Source of the DNA: Sphingobium sp. CAP-1
Lineage (GTDB): Bacteria > Pseudomonadota > Alphaproteobacteria > Sphingomonadales > Sphingomonadaceae
Direction: 5' to 3'
Length of the DNA stretch: 64,000 nt
Assembly (NCBI RefSeq): GCF_009720145.1
Contig: NZ_CP046253.1
Coordinates: forward strand, 868,001 to 932,000
Made by a program: the position numbers and the translations under genes. Of this stretch, positions 1 to 8,238 are shown one piece after another. The notes beneath the pieces are model-generated. The model made no database searches, was not told the origin of the DNA, and saw only the letters and a list, made by a program, of their open reading frames with translations. Each line of letters starts with the position of its first letter. Positions within the stretch are counted from its first letter, which is position 1.

Positions 1-260
1 TCCAGTTCCGCACCCATGCGCCGGACAATCGCGCCACGCTCTGCCGGGTCCATGGTCGGCCACGGCCCTTCGTCGAACGCCTTGCGCGCCGCCGCGACGG
101 CCCGGTCCATGTCCGCCTCGCTCGCCTCGGCGACGCGGGCGACCACCTCCTCGCTGTTGGGCGAGACGATCTCGATCACCCCGCCCCCGGTCGCTTCGAC
201 CCAGATGCCGCCGATGAACAGCCGGTCGGGATGGGCGATGCGAAGGGGGGCCGGTATCAT
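1..260 (-). CDS. Aldehyde dehydrogenase, N-terminal part (3' end outside window)
   Basis: Reading the minus strand gives an NAD(P)-aldehyde dehydrogenase N-terminus (RLFIGGIWVEA, then SPNSEEVVARVAEAS and a helix with ARKAFDEGPW), the standard beginning of this roughly 480-residue family. Only about 86 residues are visible, and the catalytic Cys and Glu lie beyond position 1. I chose the ATG at 260 because GGAG sits nine bases upstream. An in-frame ATG at 275, directly adjoining the TonB receptor stop at 276-278, lacks a ribosome site. The gene follows the receptor with almost no gap and is probably co-transcribed. In this context it may oxidise an aromatic aldehyde (coniferyl aldehyde or vanillin type), but that is inferred from neighbours only. 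Confidence 0.85.
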   Translation of the reverse strand, partial: MIPAPLRIAHPDRLFIGGIWVEATGGGVIEIVSPNSEEVVARVAEASEADMDRAVAAARKAFDEGPWPTMDPAERGAIVRRMGAEL

Positions 261-275
261 GCCATATTTCTCCAT

Positions 276-2675
276 TTAAAAGCTCTTGCGGACGGTGGCC
301 GTCCATTCGCGCGGTCGCCCGACCGTGCCGGTGACGACACCGAAGGTGCCGACATTTTCCGCCACGCCGGTATAGTAGAATTTGTCGAAGATATTGGTGA
401 CGCCCGCGCTCAACGACCAGCCCTTGTCCGCCGCCTGATAGGTCAGCCGGGCATTGACCAGGCTGGGTGCGTCAATGCGGTTATAGGGATTGTTGATGGC
501 GTTATAATAATAGTCCGTTCGCCAGGACCAGTCGATGCGCGGCGTCAACGTGCCGCCATCGCCCAGATCCGCCTCATATTGAATGCCGGCCGACAACTGC
601 CACTTGCTGATGAACGGCGCGATCATGTCCTTGGTGACGAGCGTCGCGGCGTTGCTGATCTTCTGATAGTCGAAGTCGAGATAACCGACCGACGCGTCGA
701 TCGACAGTCCGTCGGCCGGATGGAATTGCGCCTCCGCCTCCCAGCCGAACACCTGCGCGTCGCCGGCATTGGACGGCACCGAGCAGGACAGCACCACGCT
801 GTCCGGGCATTGATACCGGACGAGCTGCATATCCTTATATTTGTTGAGGAAAACCGCGCCGTTCAGGCGCAGCATCCGGCCCAGCAGATCGGCCTTGAAA
901 CCGGCTTCATAGGTGGTCAGCTTTTCCGGGCCGAAACTCAACACCTGGTCGGGCGCGGACGGGCGCGGGTTGATGCCGCCGCCCTTGAAGCCCGTCGACA
1001 TCTGCGCATAGGTCATCAGCGCGTCCGACCAACGATAATTGACGCCAAGCCGGTAGTCGAGCCGGTTGCCCTTGAATGCGCCGGTCAGCCCGTCGAGGCC
1101 CGCCAGCAGGAAATTGGGGGTGAAGAAAGCGCCGCTCGGCAGGCTGCCGTCGACATTGCGGCGCGAATAGCGATAGGTTTTCTTGTCGTCGGTATAGCGC
1201 AGGCCGCCGATGATGTTGAAGGCGTCGGTCACATGATATTCGCCATGGACGAAGGCCGACGCACTGCGGTTCTTGATAACGTCGTCGGACAGGAAATCGA
1301 ACAACAGGGTCGGGATCTGGCTTCGTCCCTGAATCGTGTCGGTCGCCTTATAGTAGAAGCCGCCAATGGTCAGGTCGACCAGATCGTTGAAATTGGCGCT
1401 CAGGCGCAGTTCCTGCGTGAACTGTTCATGGCCATAGGTGAATTGCTGCAACAGGATGGCAAGCGGCGATCCGTCAACGTCGATCGCGCTGGTCCCGTGC
1501 GCCTCGCGCCAGCCGGTGATGGACTTCAGCTTCAGGCTGTCGGACAGATCATAATCGATGGTGCCGGCCAGACCCCATGCCTTGACCGTGCTGGTCGGGC
1601 TGGCGGAAAAACCGCCCGGCGCGATCTGGGTCGGAATGCCGAACACCGTGGTATAATTGCCGCCGGTCGCATAGCTGGCATAGGATGTGTAACTCTTTGC
1701 CTCGGTGATGAAGCGACTGTCGAACGGAATGCCCGCCGTCGCATCACTCGCATCATAGCTGCGCACCGACGCATTGTTCGCATAGAGCAATTTGGTCGCA
1801 ACCACCTCGCTCTTGTCCTTGGACACATCGCCGACGATGTTGATTTCCAGCGGCGATCCGGCCGGCGCATAGCGCAATGCGGCGCGCAGCCCCATCACGT
1901 CGACCCCGCCTTCGGTGCCGGTCTTGCAATTTTTGTTGCCACTGCCAGCCGTGATGCCCGATCCTGGATTGGCGCAGCCATAGTCGAGCAGCGTCATATA
2001 GCCGTCGACATTTTTCGACACGCCCGACACGCGCAGGAACAGGTCGTCGGTCAGCGGAATATTGGCGCTGCCGCGCAATTCGATCCGGTCGAACCGGCCA
2101 TAGGTCGCCTCGATGAAGCCGCCCGGCGTGGAGTCCGGCTTCTTGCTGAACAGCTTCACCGCGCCGCCGACGCTGTTCTTGCCGGCCAGCGTCCCCTGCG
2201 GCCCGCGCAATACCTCGACCCGCTCCAGATCGGTAAGGTCCATCACCGCGCCAAAAGTGGTGCCATAATAGATGTCGTCGACATAGATGCCGACGCCCGG
2301 TTCCAGCGCGAAGCTGGCATCGAGTTGCCCGACGCCGCGGATAAAGGCCGCGACGGCATTGCCCTGAATGCTGGTCGCCGGGGCCAGCGCGACATTGGGC
2401 GCGAACTGGCCCAGGTCGGTCACGCTGGTCTGGCTGCGCGCCGCCAGCGTATCGGCCGAAACAGCAGTGATCGCGATCGGCGTATCCTGCAAATTCTGCG
2501 CGCGGAACTGGGCAGTAACGATGATGTCGGCGCTGCCCGCCGGATCGGCTGGCTGATCCGCCCCCTGACCGGGCGTCGCCGCCTCCTGCGCCAGCACGGG
2601 CGCGGCGATCATCGCCGCCGCCAGAGCCAACCCCGCCACATGCCCCTGAAACAGGCTTTTCCCGACTGTCGCCAT
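276..2675 (-). CDS. TonB-dependent outer-membrane receptor (aromatic catabolic cluster)
   Basis: This 799-residue protein imports a large or scarce substrate across the outer membrane using TonB energy. It has a signal peptide (residues 1 to about 29, ending PVLAQ), a TonB-box-like DIIVTAQ near residue 50, a plug domain with VEVLRGPQGTLAGKNSVGGA, and a C-terminal beta barrel ending in the aromatic pattern TATVRKSF. The ATG at 2675 follows a clear GGGAGG site. An in-frame start at 2783 would add 36 residues before the signal peptide and was rejected. The roughly 180-base leader holds a 10-bp hairpin (2824-2849) and a TAACGATCGTTA palindrome (2856-2867). Linkage to a stilbene-type oxygenase and alcohol oxidases suggests a lignin-derived aromatic substrate rather than an iron chelate; this is inference. 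Confidence 0.93.
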   Translation of the reverse strand: MATVGKSLFQGHVAGLALAAAMIAAPVLAQEAATPGQGADQPADPAGSADIIVTAQFRAQNLQDTPIAITAVSADTLAARSQTSVTDLGQFAPNVALAPATSIQGNAVAAFIRGVGQLDASFALEPGVGIYVDDIYYGTTFGAVMDLTDLERVEVLRGPQGTLAGKNSVGGAVKLFSKKPDSTPGGFIEATYGRFDRIELRGSANIPLTDDLFLRVSGVSKNVDGYMTLLDYGCANPGSGITAGSGNKNCKTGTEGGVDVMGLRAALRYAPAGSPLEINIVGDVSKDKSEVVATKLLYANNASVRSYDASDATAGIPFDSRFITEAKSYTSYASYATGGNYTTVFGIPTQIAPGGFSASPTSTVKAWGLAGTIDYDLSDSLKLKSITGWREAHGTSAIDVDGSPLAILLQQFTYGHEQFTQELRLSANFNDLVDLTIGGFYYKATDTIQGRSQIPTLLFDFLSDDVIKNRSASAFVHGEYHVTDAFNIIGGLRYTDDKKTYRYSRRNVDGSLPSGAFFTPNFLLAGLDGLTGAFKGNRLDYRLGVNYRWSDALMTYAQMSTGFKGGGINPRPSAPDQVLSFGPEKLTTYEAGFKADLLGRMLRLNGAVFLNKYKDMQLVRYQCPDSVVLSCSVPSNAGDAQVFGWEAEAQFHPADGLSIDASVGYLDFDYQKISNAATLVTKDMIAPFISKWQLSAGIQYEADLGDGGTLTPRIDWSWRTDYYYNAINNPYNRIDAPSLVNARLTYQAADKGWSLSAGVTNIFDKFYYTGVAENVGTFGVVTGTVGRPREWTATVRKSF

Positions 2676-2823
2676 TGTCTTTTCCTCCCTCATTTCCGGC
2701 CACAAGGCGTAGGGGAGGTGACGCCGGACCAGCCTTTGGCGGTTCCGGTGGGGGCGGTGCCATGCACCTGCCTGCCTTGTCATCCTCTTGCCCGGCCCAA
2801 GGCCATCCGTATGTTCCGCGCAT

Positions 2824-2849
2824 GGCGGAGAGGTCTTTGCCTCTCCGCC
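2824..2849 (-). terminator. Perfect 10-bp hairpin between the oxygenase and TonB receptor genes
   Basis: GGCGGAGAGG and CCTCTCCGCC flank a six-base loop. It lies just downstream of the oxygenase stop and inside the probable receptor leader. There is no T-run after it on the minus strand, so it may be a weak terminator, an mRNA stabiliser or a leader structure. Confidence 0.5.
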
Positions 2850-2855
2850 AATAAG

Positions 2856-2867
2856 TAACGATCGTTA
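2856..2867. promoter_or_regulatory. Operator A, site 1 (TAACGATCGTTA)
   Basis: Perfect 12-bp palindrome nine bases beyond the oxygenase stop codon and about 180 bases upstream of the TonB receptor start. The same core recurs in five other intergenic regions of this window. Its size and symmetry fit a TetR-family dimer site. Confidence 0.7.
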
Positions 2868-2875
2868 GTATTTTG

Positions 2876-4351
2876 TCAAGCGCGTTGCCGCACTTTTGCT
2901 GCCGCCAGTTGCGCCGACGACACCCAGGCGCCATGCACCTGCGCCCGCATCGGCAACGGCATCGGTACGCGGGCGACCGGCCCGGCGGCGATCGCCCCGG
3001 CATCCACCACCCAAAGTTCGGACCTGAAATCCGCCTCGCCTGCCTGACGATCGACCAGCATCAGCAGCCAGCCTTCATGATCGGGCTGGGCGGATGGAAC
3101 ATGGACCGGTTCATTGATCGCCATGCCCGGCTCCAGCCCCATGACATCGATGCGGCCATTGCCCGGCTCGATCCGCAGCATCATGTTGAACGCCACGCCC
3201 ACCGGGCCGCCCGGCAGAGGCGGGCCACCCTGCGGATTGATCGACAGATACCAGGCCGCCCGATAGGGCTGCCCCTGGTCGGCATCGCGCAACCGCGGCA
3301 TGTCGCCCAGCGGTCCCAGCAGCCGCTCCTCATAGCTTTCGCCCGCCTTGGCCATGTCGAAGGTCCATCGGGTCAGGCCACCCTGCACGTCGCGCTGATC
3401 CCGCTGGATGCCGCCTGCCTCGCGCATAAACCCGAAAGCATTGGTATCCGACAGGCACAGGTCGAGATGGATCAGACCACCCTCTTCATAGGCGTTGACC
3501 AGATGGAAGGCGGAAATGCCCGGTCGCCCCCTGAACCAGCGCATCTCCTCCGCCTTGCCATATCGCGGCATGATGCCGACCCAGCTTTCCAGATCCTGCT
3601 GATGCGCCCAGTGCGCCCCGCCCGCCTTCAGCCGATCCAGATCGGCCGTGGTCGGAAAGATCGGAAAGATCGCATAATTTTCGGTGATGGCGAAATCATG
3701 GATGGTCGAGCAATAGGGCTGATCGAACCATATTTCGCTCGTCAGATTGCCGTCGCGATCAGCGATGGCATAAGCGATCTTCGTCGAACACAGCCCGTCC
3801 GCTTCATAGCCGAAGAAGAACATCTCTCCCGTCTGCGGGTCGACGCGCGGATGGGCGGTGAAGGTTTGCGACGTGAAGGCGCCATGATAGTCCCAGCGGC
3901 CGATCGTCTCCAGCGTATCGGGATCGACCTCATAGCCAAGGCCATCCTCCTTGGTCATGAACAGCCGCCCGCCATGCCAGACCGGCGTGGTATTCGCGAC
4001 GGTGCGGTCGCGCCCGGCGACGGCGGGATCGTCGGTAAAGGGGTTGCGATAGCGGCCGAACAGCGCCCTGCGCGCCTCCTTCTCCAGCGTATAGCGCTCG
4101 GTTTCGACATAACGGATGGCATAATCGACCTTGCCATCCTGAATCGTGAATTTCGCGACCATGCCGTCGCCCGAAAGGACAATGTCGTCCGCAAACATCG
4201 GCATGTGCGCCGGATCGGGCACCGCGCGAAAGAAGGCGCCGTCAATCTCCGCCGGAATCTCGCCAATCACATCCAGATTGCGCGCCGACCATTCGATGCC
4301 AACGGGCGTATTGAGCCCGGTAAAATGGATCGTATCGGGAAAGCGTCCCAC
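2876..4351 (-). CDS. Carotenoid-cleavage-oxygenase family enzyme (lignostilbene dioxygenase / isoeugenol monooxygenase type)
   Basis: This 491-residue non-haem iron oxygenase cleaves a side-chain C=C bond of a 4-hydroxyphenyl substrate to aldehydes. The four iron-binding histidines of the beta-propeller fold are visible as H167 (TAHPRV), H218 (TIHDFA), H283 (AFHLVNA) and H473 (QVHGAW). Y101 (FGRYRNPFTDDP) and K134 (MTKEDG) match the phenol-binding Tyr and Lys of lignostilbene dioxygenase, but the residue matching its Phe59 is Leu59. The start is taken as GTG at 4351, with AGGAG seven bases upstream; it also makes residue numbers coincide with LsdA. In-frame ATGs at 4378 and 4366 lack ribosome sites. 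Operator A lies just upstream at 4381-4394. The exact substrate is unresolved. Confidence 0.9.
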   Translation of the reverse strand: MGRFPDTIHFTGLNTPVGIEWSARNLDVIGEIPAEIDGAFFRAVPDPAHMPMFADDIVLSGDGMVAKFTIQDGKVDYAIRYVETERYTLEKEARRALFGRYRNPFTDDPAVAGRDRTVANTTPVWHGGRLFMTKEDGLGYEVDPDTLETIGRWDYHGAFTSQTFTAHPRVDPQTGEMFFFGYEADGLCSTKIAYAIADRDGNLTSEIWFDQPYCSTIHDFAITENYAIFPIFPTTADLDRLKAGGAHWAHQQDLESWVGIMPRYGKAEEMRWFRGRPGISAFHLVNAYEEGGLIHLDLCLSDTNAFGFMREAGGIQRDQRDVQGGLTRWTFDMAKAGESYEERLLGPLGDMPRLRDADQGQPYRAAWYLSINPQGGPPLPGGPVGVAFNMMLRIEPGNGRIDVMGLEPGMAINEPVHVPSAQPDHEGWLLMLVDRQAGEADFRSELWVVDAGAIAAGPVARVPMPLPMRAQVHGAWVSSAQLAAAKVRQRA

Positions 4352-4380
4352 TGCTTTGCTCCTCATCCTATGCCACATTA

Positions 4381-4394
4381 ATAACGATCGTTAT
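4381..4394. promoter_or_regulatory. Operator A, site 2 (ATAACGATCGTTAT)
   Basis: Perfect 14-bp palindrome 30 bases upstream of the oxygenase GTG start and 27 bases beyond the GMC oxidoreductase stop. It shares its core with five other intergenic sites. Confidence 0.75.
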
Positions 4395-4420
4395 CGTTCT
4401 ATGCAAGTGGATTGTCCGCT

Positions 4421-6043
4421 TTAGATACATTTTCCTGCTCGTTGACCGATCCGCCGCAACACATGGTCCGCACCCTTGTCGCCGATCATGATCGCGGTCG
4501 CATTGGTGTTTCCGGCGGGCAGGGTCGGCATGACCGATGCGTCGGCGACCCACAGCCCTTCGACCCCGATCACCGCCAGATCGGCGTCGACCACGGCATC
4601 GGGATCATCCGCCCGCCCCATCTTCGCCGTGCCGACCGGATGGTAGAGCGGGATCGACGCCATCCGCACATAGGCGCGCAATTGCTCGGCCTCGGTCAGC
4701 GCCGCGCCGGGGCGCAGTTCACTCAGTATATGTGTTCCGATCGGTGTCTCGTTCAGGATGGCGCGGGCGATGCCGATCCCCTCGACAATCTGGTCAATAT
4801 CGTCGTCATTGCCCAATTGCCGGTGCGCGATCTTCGGCGGATCAAGCGGATCGGCCGACCGCAGGCTGATCCGCCCGCGATGGCTGGGCCGCATCAACCC
4901 CACCAGCGTCGACACCGACGGCGTCTTGCGCAGCATCAGCCTGCCCCGCTCGTCAAAATCGAAGGCGAAGGCGGCAAAGCTGATCTGAAGATTGGGTGCG
5001 GGCAGGTCCGGCCGGCTCCGCACGAACGCCTGCGCATGACCGATCGCCGTGGTCAGCGCACCGCGCCGCGCCAGCGCATAACGCAACACCTGCCACGCGC
5101 CGCGCAGCCCCTGCGCATCGCTGTTGAGCGTGGGCGCATCCACTTCGTTCACGACATGCGTGCCGACATGGTCCTGCAAATTGCCGCCCACGCCGGGCCG
5201 GTCGCACACGACCGCGATGCCATGCGCACGCAGATGGTCGGCCGGGCCTATGCCAGACAGCATCAGCAGGCGCGGCGTGTTCATCGCCCCGGCGCTCATC
5301 ACCACGCCATGGCGCGCGCGCAACTGCTTCTCGACGCCATCCTGCCGATAGAGGATGCCGACCGCGCGGCCATCCTCTATCAGGATTCGCAGCAATTGCG
5401 CCTCCAGCAGGATCGTCGGCGTCTTGTCGCCGCGCCGTTCGTGCAGATAGCCGCGCGCCGCCGAACAGCGTGTCCCCCGCCGCTGCGACACCTGCACATA
5501 ATCGACACCCTCGGCGCTTTCGCCGTTCAGGTCCGATGATCGGGGGATGCCCGCCGCCTGCGCCGCCGCGATCCACTGGTCGGTGATCGGATAGCGCGCC
5601 CGCCCCTCCGACACCGCGATCGGCCCGCCGGTGCCGCGCCACGCATCCGCGCCGCGCTCATTATCCTCCATCCGCCGGAAATAGGGCAGGACCGATTCAT
5701 AGTCCCAACCCGCCGCGCCCTGCCGCGCCCATTCATCATAGTCCCAGCGGTGGCCGCGAATGAACATCATGCCATTGAGGGCGCTGCCCCCGCCCAGCAT
5801 CCTGCCCGCCGGCCAGATATCCGCGCGACCACCCAGCGACGGGTCCGGTTCGACCTGATAGCACCAGTCATAGGCCGGATTCTGCACGATCGCGCTGGTC
5901 AGCGCCGGAATGCGCGACCGTATATGCCGGTCGCTCTTCCCCGCCTCGATCAGGGTGACGGATAGCCCTGCTTCGGCCAGCCGCCCGGTCATCGCGGACC
6001 CGGCCGAACCGCCGCCCACGACGATGATGTCGGTTTCTTTCAT
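4421..6043 (-). CDS. GMC-family FAD alcohol oxidoreductase
   Basis: This 540-residue glucose-methanol-choline oxidoreductase oxidises an alcohol with FAD. The N-terminal dinucleotide fold reads DIIVVGGGSAGSAM (residues 5-18). The GMC signatures GRMLGGGSALNGMMF and SAGAMNTPRLLMLSGIGP are present, and the C-terminal active-site His lies in YHPVGTAKMG, followed by NTNATAIMIG. An ATG at 6043 follows AGGAA. It is the third gene of a probable operon after an NmrA-type reductase and a PQQ alcohol dehydrogenase (nine bases downstream of the latter). In Sphingobium SYK-6, GMC enzymes (PhcC/PhcD) oxidise the side chain of phenylcoumaran lignin dimers, which suits the neighbouring stilbene-type oxygenase; that role here is inferred. 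Confidence 0.9.
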   Translation of the reverse strand: MKETDIIVVGGGSAGSAMTGRLAEAGLSVTLIEAGKSDRHIRSRIPALTSAIVQNPAYDWCYQVEPDPSLGGRADIWPAGRMLGGGSALNGMMFIRGHRWDYDEWARQGAAGWDYESVLPYFRRMEDNERGADAWRGTGGPIAVSEGRARYPITDQWIAAAQAAGIPRSSDLNGESAEGVDYVQVSQRRGTRCSAARGYLHERRGDKTPTILLEAQLLRILIEDGRAVGILYRQDGVEKQLRARHGVVMSAGAMNTPRLLMLSGIGPADHLRAHGIAVVCDRPGVGGNLQDHVGTHVVNEVDAPTLNSDAQGLRGAWQVLRYALARRGALTTAIGHAQAFVRSRPDLPAPNLQISFAAFAFDFDERGRLMLRKTPSVSTLVGLMRPSHRGRISLRSADPLDPPKIAHRQLGNDDDIDQIVEGIGIARAILNETPIGTHILSELRPGAALTEAEQLRAYVRMASIPLYHPVGTAKMGRADDPDAVVDADLAVIGVEGLWVADASVMPTLPAGNTNATAIMIGDKGADHVLRRIGQRAGKCI

Positions 6044-6051
6044 AGTCGTTC

Positions 6052-8238
6052 CTAGAAATTGGACATGATGGCGGCGCTGGGCGCGTCGAGCGGCTTGCCG
6101 GCCGCCTGCATCTTCAGCTCTCGCGCCCGCAACGGCCCCTGTTCGGCGATCAGCCAGGCATGGATCGCATCGACATCGTCATTGCTCAGCAGATCGTCCC
6201 AGCGCGGCATCCCGCCCGGCAGCAGCAACCCGTCGCGCACAATCTGGTTGAAAACATCATGCGTCCCCGGCTGCATCCGCCGCAGGTCCGGCGCGGTGGA
6301 CCGCAACTGGTTGCTGTGACAGATCGCGCAATTCTGGAAGAACAGCGCCTGTCCCCGCGCGATCGTCGCCGGCGTCACCCCCGGCTTCTGCGCGGGCGGT
6401 GCGGATGCCGGCTCCATCGGCGGCAGCGGCGTCGGCTGCGTCACCGGCCCGCCATCCAGTTTGAACACCAGGATGCGGTTGGCATTGCCGTTGCGATAGG
6501 CCGCCGAATAGCGCGGCACATAGCCCCAGCCGCCGCCACCGAAGCCGGCGGCCACCGCAACATATTGCACCCCCTTCACGCGGTAGGTCATCGGTGCGGC
6601 CATGATCGAGCTGCCGGTGTCGATCGCCTTGAGCAGCTTGCCGCTGTCGGCGTCACGCACCATCAGCTTGCCGCCGATCGTCCCGTGAAAGATCAGGCCC
6701 GACGCGGTGGATAGCACCCCCATCCGGTCCTGCCACCCCTCGGTCGCGACCGACCAGCGCGCCTTGCCGGTCAGCGGATCGATGGCGCGCAATTCGCTGC
6801 TATAGGGCTTGTCCTTCACCCACTGCATTTCGGGCAGCTTTTCCACCTGTTCGCGGATCGCGGGCGGCAGGGTCGGTAGCACCGCCTGCAATTGCGGGGT
6901 AAAGATCAGGGTCGTCTGAACGTTCAGCGCCCTGGGCCGCCGCGCCTGCGCCGGCGTGCCGGGCGGCACGGTGAACATCAGGTTGCCCATATCCAGCACA
7001 TGGGCGAAATAGCTCTGCCGCTCCGCATCATAAGCGGCCGGATACCAGTTGCGCGCGCCCGCCGACGCCGGGAAGATCAGGCGCGGCCCGTTCCAGAAGT
7101 CGGTGCGATCCGGCGCCATTTGCGGCGCCCCATGTTTGTCGAACCCCTTGGTCCAGTTGGTCCGCACCAGCGGATTGGCGCGCAGCGGCTTGCCGGTTTC
7201 GCGATCCAGCACGAACAGATAGCCGTTCTTGGGCGAATGAAGGATCACCGGGCGGACCTTGCCGTCCACCTCCATCTCGGTCAGCACCATCGGCTGGGTA
7301 GCGGTGAAATCCCAGCTATCGCCGGGCGTTTCCTGATAATGCCACTTCACTGCCCCGCTCTTCGCGTCGAGCGCGACGATCGAGGAGAGATAGAGGTTGG
7401 TGCCACCCTTGGGCGATCGCGTCGCGATCGAATAGGGACCGCCATTGCCAACGCCGATATAGACGGTGCCGAATTTGGGATCATAGTTGATCGCATCCCA
7501 CACGGTGCCGCCGCCGCCAATGTCCCAGCGACTCTTCGCATCCCAGGTCTTGAGTGCGGCTTCCAGCGCCTTGTCCTCTTGCGGTCCCTGCGCCGGATCA
7601 TGCGGGACGGTGTAGAAGCGCCAGGCCTGCCCGCCATCGGCGATACGATAGGCGGTCACATAGCCGCGCGTATCATATTCCGCGCCGGCATTGCCGATCA
7701 GGACGAGATCGCCCGCCACTTCGGGCGCGCCGGTGCTGGTATAGCCCCGGCCATGATCGACCACCGTGTCGACCTTCCAGACGACTCTCCCGCTCTTCGC
7801 ATCGAGCGCATAGAGCATCCCGTCGAGCGCGCCGACCATCACCTTGCCATTGGCGAGCGCGACGCCGCGATTGGCCTGGTCGCAGCAGGCGGAACGGTTC
7901 GCCTGCATGTCCACCTCCGGCTCGAAGGTCCAGAGCGGCTTGCCGCTCGCCGCGTCGAGCGCGTAGACGCGGCCGAGATTGCCGCTGGTATACATGACCC
8001 CATCGACTACCACCGGCGTCGCTTCCTGCACGCGATTGGTGTTCAGGTCATAGGACCAGGCAAGGCCGAGCTTGCCGACATTGCCCTTGTCGATGTCCGT
8101 CAGCTGCGAATGATGGCTGCCCCACACGTCGCCGCCGGTATAGGGCCAGTCGTCGCCTGCCCCCGCATCGCCGCCGCTGCTGCGCGCACAACCCGCCAGC
8201 GCCAAAAGGCCGGCCACTATCAGCAATGCCTTTTTCAC
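6052..8238 (-). CDS. PQQ-dependent quinohaemoprotein alcohol dehydrogenase, lipoprotein
   Basis: This 728-residue periplasmic enzyme oxidises alcohols with pyrroloquinoline quinone and passes electrons to its own C-terminal cytochrome c. The N-terminus is a lipoprotein signal (LLALAGC, lipid Cys17), so it is probably membrane anchored. Beta-propeller repeats such as YALDAASGKPLW and YALDAKSGRVVW, and the adjacent cysteine pair C118-C119 (vicinal disulfide), mark the type II PQQ fold. The haem motif CAICH is at 637-641. Translation starts at GTG 8238 and overlaps the upstream reductase stop by four bases (GTGA), so the two are translationally coupled. A GMC oxidoreductase follows. The likely substrate is a cinnamyl-type or dimer side-chain alcohol, inferred from context. 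Confidence 0.92.
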   Translation of the reverse strand: MKKALLIVAGLLALAGCARSSGGDAGAGDDWPYTGGDVWGSHHSQLTDIDKGNVGKLGLAWSYDLNTNRVQEATPVVVDGVMYTSGNLGRVYALDAASGKPLWTFEPEVDMQANRSACCDQANRGVALANGKVMVGALDGMLYALDAKSGRVVWKVDTVVDHGRGYTSTGAPEVAGDLVLIGNAGAEYDTRGYVTAYRIADGGQAWRFYTVPHDPAQGPQEDKALEAALKTWDAKSRWDIGGGGTVWDAINYDPKFGTVYIGVGNGGPYSIATRSPKGGTNLYLSSIVALDAKSGAVKWHYQETPGDSWDFTATQPMVLTEMEVDGKVRPVILHSPKNGYLFVLDRETGKPLRANPLVRTNWTKGFDKHGAPQMAPDRTDFWNGPRLIFPASAGARNWYPAAYDAERQSYFAHVLDMGNLMFTVPPGTPAQARRPRALNVQTTLIFTPQLQAVLPTLPPAIREQVEKLPEMQWVKDKPYSSELRAIDPLTGKARWSVATEGWQDRMGVLSTASGLIFHGTIGGKLMVRDADSGKLLKAIDTGSSIMAAPMTYRVKGVQYVAVAAGFGGGGWGYVPRYSAAYRNGNANRILVFKLDGGPVTQPTPLPPMEPASAPPAQKPGVTPATIARGQALFFQNCAICHSNQLRSTAPDLRRMQPGTHDVFNQIVRDGLLLPGGMPRWDDLLSNDDVDAIHAWLIAEQGPLRARELKMQAAGKPLDAPSAAIMSNF

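Noticed and set aside
231..2858. 875-codon open frame on the plus strand opposite the TonB receptor
   Set aside because: It is antisense to a complete receptor, has no ribosome site or family motif, and reads as the Arg/His/Asp-rich protein typical of shadow frames in GC-rich DNA. The same applies to long antisense frames at 2873-4381, 6892-8337, 13273-14784, 14952-16601, 31697-33673, 37515-39638, 46965-49067 and 51878-53494.
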